Origin: Streptomyces flaveus
GTDB taxonomy: Bacteria > Actinomycetota > Actinomycetes > Streptomycetales > Streptomycetaceae
DNA length: 64,000 nucleotides
NCBI RefSeq assembly: GCF_014647675.1
Contig: NZ_BMPQ01000016.1
Location: 124,001-188,000, forward strand
Direction of reading: 5' to 3'
Made by a program: the position numbers and the translations under genes. Below the pieces are notes generated by a model. That model was not told the origin of the DNA. It did not search any database and saw only the letters and a list, made by a program, of their open reading frames with translations. Numbering within the stretch: the stretch's first letter is position 1; each line of letters begins with the position of its first letter. Positions 61,405 to 64,000 of the stretch are shown here, one piece after another.

Positions 61405-61833
61405 ATGGGCGCTATGCAGGACAGTGCGGGTAACGGGACGGCGGCTTCGGTCGGGCCGTGCGCGAGCATCCCCGCCGATCACATGGACTTCATCCGCCAG
61501 GTGCTCGACCGGGTGGGCGACAAGTGGAGCATGTTGATCATCGCCGTCCTGGAGGGCGGCCCGGTGCGCTACACCGACTTGCAGCGCCAGATCCCGGGCA
61601 TCTCCCAGCGCATGCTGACCCACACCCTTCGCCAGCTCACAGAGGACGGGTTGATCAGCCGTACCGCCTACGCCGAGGTGCCACCGCGCGTCGAGTACGC
61701 GCTCGCCCCGCTCAGCGGCGGCCTGAACGAGATCGTCAAGCAGCTGATCGGTTGGGCGGCCGACCACCATGACGAGATCCGCGCCAACCGTTCCCGTGCC
61801 GGCGCCACCGCCTCCTCTGCGTCCCGGTCCTGA
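61405..61833 (+). CDS. HxlR-family transcriptional regulator
   Basis: This 142-residue winged helix protein has DKWSMLIIAVLEGGPVRYTD and ISQRMLTHTLRQLTEDGLIS, the core of HxlR/YodB-type redox or electrophile sensors. Cys19 near the N-terminus (GPCASIP) may be a sensing residue. The ATG at 61405 has GGAGAGGA before it. It likely controls itself and the DsbA/SDR genes. Confidence 0.87.
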   Translation: MGAMQDSAGNGTAASVGPCASIPADHMDFIRQVLDRVGDKWSMLIIAVLEGGPVRYTDLQRQIPGISQRMLTHTLRQLTEDGLISRTAYAEVPPRVEYALAPLSGGLNEIVKQLIGWAADHHDEIRANRSRAGATASSASRS

Positions 61834-61895
61834 GGGCGTTACGCTTCGCACTCGCAGAAATGAGCGAGTACTGATCGCTGCCGGGTGGCGGTGGC

Positions 61896-61917
61896 CGTCA
61901 CCCACCTGGCGGTGACG
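61896..61917. terminator. Hairpin between HxlR and copper-locus genes
   Basis: CGTCACC (61896-61902) pairs with GGTGACG (61911-61917) over an 8-base loop. It lies between the convergent HxlR and copper-protein genes. Confidence 0.5.
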
Positions 61918-61958
61918 CCGCGGGTCTTGGCGGAACTCGACTATCGCCGGGCCCGAGT

Positions 61959-62966
61959 TCAGTGCCCGTGGCCGCCGCCCGAACCGTGCTCGTCCGCGCC
62001 CGGCTCCGCCGTCGTCGGTTCCGCCGCCGCCGGCGCACCCCCCGCATGCACCGTGAACGCCGCCGTACGGACCTTGCCCTCGTGCTTGAAGTCGAGGAAG
62101 AGGCGGTACGCGCCCTTGCTGGGGGCCGTTGCCGTGAAGGACACCTCCGGGCCGGACTTCGTTTTCCCGTCGCCGGGCTCGCCGTTGGGGTGGACGTGGA
62201 GGTAGGCGAGGTCTCCTGAGCGGAGGGCGACCAGGTGGCCGTATGCGCCCAGGTAAGGCTGGAGGTTGCGCACGGGCTTGCCGTCCTTGGTGACGTTCAG
62301 CTTCAGTTCGCTGCCTGTGCCGGGGCGGAGCTCGCCGTTGAGGGTGACCTTGTAGTCGTCGACGATCGCGGTGGGGGCGGCCTTCGGCAGTTCGGCCGGC
62401 TTGTACGGGCCCGACACCGCGAGGTCGGAGCCGAGGGTCAGGCCCTCCGCGGCGCCCTTGGGTGTGAAGTCGGCGAAGACGCGGTAGCCGCCCGCCTTCG
62501 GCAGCTCGACCGGGATCGACCAGGTGCCGTCGGCGGCACGGGTGGGGTGGAGGTGGCGATAGACCGTGAGGTCGCGTGAGGCGACGATGAGGTGCAGTTC
62601 CTTCTCGTGTTCGCGCTGGTACGCGGTCACGTTCCGTCCGGTGCTGTCCTTGACGATGGCGAAGCTCAGCTCGGTGTCCGCGCCGACCTCGATGCGCGAG
62701 GTCTTCAGGTCGAGCGTGTAGCCGCCCTCGGAGGTCTGCAGCCCGCCGGGCAGTTCCGCCGCGTGCCCGCCGGCCTCCTCCGTGCCTGAGCCGCCTCCCC
62801 CGCCCTCGTCGTTCTTCGTGCTCGTCGCGTGGCTGTCGTGCTGCGCGGTCTCGGTGGTCTTGTCGTCGGACACCACGGGGTCGAGGACGTTACCCACCCC
62901 GTAGGCCGTGCCGAAGGTCGCGGCGAGCGCGGCGGTGAAGGTCGTGATCTTCAGTGCGGTGTGCAT
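61959..62966 (-). CDS. Membrane-anchored copper-associated protein with duplicated HxHP domain
   Basis: This 335-residue protein has an N-terminal membrane anchor (ITTFTAALAATFGTAYGVG), a His/Gly-rich linker and two related domains. Each domain has a His motif (YRHLHP and YLHVHP), and the C-terminus is His-rich (EHGSGGGHGH). Domain 1 spans about residues 80-200 and domain 2 about 210-305. The layout suggests copper binding at the cell surface. It diverges from copA across two CsoR-type sites. AAGGGA precedes the ATG. Confidence 0.78.
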   Translation of the reverse strand: MHTALKITTFTAALAATFGTAYGVGNVLDPVVSDDKTTETAQHDSHATSTKNDEGGGGGSGTEEAGGHAAELPGGLQTSEGGYTLDLKTSRIEVGADTELSFAIVKDSTGRNVTAYQREHEKELHLIVASRDLTVYRHLHPTRAADGTWSIPVELPKAGGYRVFADFTPKGAAEGLTLGSDLAVSGPYKPAELPKAAPTAIVDDYKVTLNGELRPGTGSELKLNVTKDGKPVRNLQPYLGAYGHLVALRSGDLAYLHVHPNGEPGDGKTKSGPEVSFTATAPSKGAYRLFLDFKHEGKVRTAAFTVHAGGAPAAAEPTTAEPGADEHGSGGGHGH

Positions 62967-63029
62967 GGCCTGGTCCCTTCTCGAAGGTCTCAAGGGCCGC
63001 CGTTCGGGGGCGACCGACGCCTTCCAACA

Positions 63030-63044
63030 TACCCCCAGGGGGTA
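63030..63044. promoter_or_regulatory. CsoR-type copper operator, copper-protein side
   Basis: TACCCCCAGGGGGTA is a perfect palindrome with the G/C-block pattern of CsoR sites (ATACCCCC...GGGGTAT). It lies 64 bases before the copper-protein start. Confidence 0.8.
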
Positions 63045-63112
63045 CACAGTCAAGTCGAATCACCCCTTGAATCGAATACGGATGGGGGGTATACATGGAG
63101 ACGCAGAGCTTC

Positions 63113-63129
63113 ATACCCCCCAGGGGTAT
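63113..63129. promoter_or_regulatory. CsoR-type copper operator, copA side
   Basis: ATACCCC-CCA-GGGGTAT is a perfect CsoR palindrome 27 bases before the copA start. A related half-site GGGGGGTATAC lies at 63084-63094. CsoR, encoded elsewhere, should repress copA when copper is low. Confidence 0.82.
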
Positions 63130-63156
63130 AAATCCAACATGCTGCGAGGAGCGGAC

Positions 63157-64000
63157 ATGGCCACCACCACACCCGGCGCCGCCGAGGTCGAACTCGCCAT
63201 CGGCGGCATGACCTGCGCCTCGTGCGCGGCCCGGATCGAGAAGAAGCTCAACCGCATGGACGGCGTCGAGGCCACCGTCAACTACGCGACCGAGAAGGCC
63301 AAGGTCACGTACCGCGGCGAGGACGTCTCCGTCCAGGACCTGATCTCCACGGTCGAGGCCACCGGCTACACCGCCCACGAGCCCGCGCCCGTACGCCCCG
63401 AGCCCACGGCCGGCGGCGAGGAGGGGCCCGACTCCGGTGCGTACGACGAACTGCGGCCGCTCCGCGAGCGCCTGATCACCGCCGTCACCCTCGCCGTGCC
63501 GGTCGTCGCGATGGCGATGATCCCGGCCCTGCAGTTCGAGTACTGGCAGTGGCTGTCCCTGACACTGGCGGCGCCCGTCGTCACGTATGCCGCCTGGCCC
63601 TTCCACCGCGCCGCCTGGACCAACGCCCGGCACGGTGCGGCCACCATGGACACGCTGATCTCGGTCGGTACGTCGGCCGCGTTCCTGTGGTCGGTGTGGG
63701 CCCTCTTCTTCGGAACGGCCGGCACGCCCGGTATGACGCACCCCTTCGAGCTGACCATCGCCCGCAGCGACGGCGCGGGGAACATCTACCTGGAAGCCGC
63801 CGCCGGAGTCACCGCCTTCATCCTCGCGGGCCGCTACTTCGAGGCCCGGTCCAAGCGGAAGGCGGGCGCGGCTCTCAAGGCGCTGCTGGAACTCGGTGCG
63901 AAGGAGGTGACGGTCCTGCGTGCCGACGGTCGCGAACTGACCGTCCCCACCGCCGAATTGAAGGTCGGCGACCGCTTCCTGGTGCGCCCCGGCGAGAAGA
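63157..64000 (+). CDS. copA: Copper-exporting P1B-type ATPase (5' part)
   Basis: The open part gives 281 residues. The N-terminal metal-binding domain has GMTCASC with C20/C23. Transmembrane helices follow from about residue 100, with TMDTLISVGTSAAFLWS in the membrane domain and the start of the actuator domain (ELGAKEVTVLRADGRELTVP). The CPC motif, phosphorylation Asp and ATP domain lie beyond the window. The ATG at 63157 with AGGAG upstream is preferred over 63139. It is under a CsoR-type operator. Confidence 0.92.
   Translation, partial: MATTTPGAAEVELAIGGMTCASCAARIEKKLNRMDGVEATVNYATEKAKVTYRGEDVSVQDLISTVEATGYTAHEPAPVRPEPTAGGEEGPDSGAYDELRPLRERLITAVTLAVPVVAMAMIPALQFEYWQWLSLTLAAPVVTYAAWPFHRAAWTNARHGAATMDTLISVGTSAAFLWSVWALFFGTAGTPGMTHPFELTIARSDGAGNIYLEAAAGVTAFILAGRYFEARSKRKAGAALKALLELGAKEVTVLRADGRELTVPTAELKVGDRFLVRPGEK

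Overview
The window reads as a piece of a Streptomyces chromosome. It is very GC-rich with G/C-rich third codon positions, uses GTG and TTG starts freely, and carries many secreted proteins with twin-arginine signals. Typical Streptomyces families are present: an XRE/DUF5753 + DUF397 + anti-sigma-type ATPase trio, OpcA, an ATP-grasp RiPP pair and DeoR, ROK, IclR, MarR, TetR and HxlR regulators. No rRNA, tRNA, CRISPR array, complete insertion sequence or prophage was seen. Accessory metabolism dominates.

Layout. 0-11.5 kb: a DeoR repressor divergent from a sugar operon (PfkB kinase, ABC binding protein, two permeases, GH2 beta-galactosidase), then two exported phosphoesterase-type proteins. 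11.6-16.9 kb: a CoA-dependent acid degradation operon (SDR, amidohydrolase-2/decarboxylase, acyl-CoA ligase, MaoC hydratase) with MarR and IclR regulators. 17.4-20.6 kb: an exported sulfatase and a secreted GH16 glucanase behind a 26-bp palindrome. 20.8-24.8 kb: opcA, a short-type 6-phosphogluconate dehydrogenase, a histidine phosphatase and a beta-helix membrane protein. 24.7-30.0 kb: quinate/shikimate use (two-domain 3-dehydroshikimate dehydratase, shikimate/quinate dehydrogenase, TetR, MHS transporter) with two matching CTAA-N16-TTAG sites. 30.1-36.5 kb: a ROK-controlled ABC importer with a toroid-type polysaccharide enzyme. 37.2-40.3 kb: a PAP2/haloperoxidase-like exported protein and an ATP-grasp RiPP pair (precursor and ligase). 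40.7-42.0 kb: a serine hydrolase.

42.0-52.8 kb is the most unusual part. A GTP cyclohydrolase II with Met at the switch position (predicted to stop at the formamidopyrimidine FAPy) lies beside a creatininase-family amidohydrolase, a degenerate 6-pyruvoyl-tetrahydropterin-synthase-like protein, a GT4 glycosyltransferase, a methyltransferase, an LPG-synthase-type membrane protein, an alcohol-dehydrogenase-like oxidoreductase and a CDP-alcohol phosphatidyltransferase. Four of these genes are translationally coupled. The cyclohydrolase also heads a run containing an ornithine-cyclodeaminase-like gene, a tiny ORF and a LYS1/LYS9-type saccharopine dehydrogenase pair. The set looks like a GTP-derived pathway ending in a glycosylated or lipid-linked product that I cannot name.

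53.0-64.0 kb: an ECF sigma/anti-sigma-like pair, a MerR protein fused to the last two domains of a DNA polymerase sliding clamp, the XRE/DUF397/ATPase trio, a GNAT, an atypical SDR, a FrnE-type DsbA protein with an HxlR regulator, and a copper locus (CsoR-type operators, a duplicated HxHP protein and CopA, cut by the window end). Five full copies and one truncated copy of a roughly 40-bp intergenic palindromic repeat, two of them within a duplicated element of about 180 bp, lie between genes at 11.6, 17, 26.6 and 37 kb.
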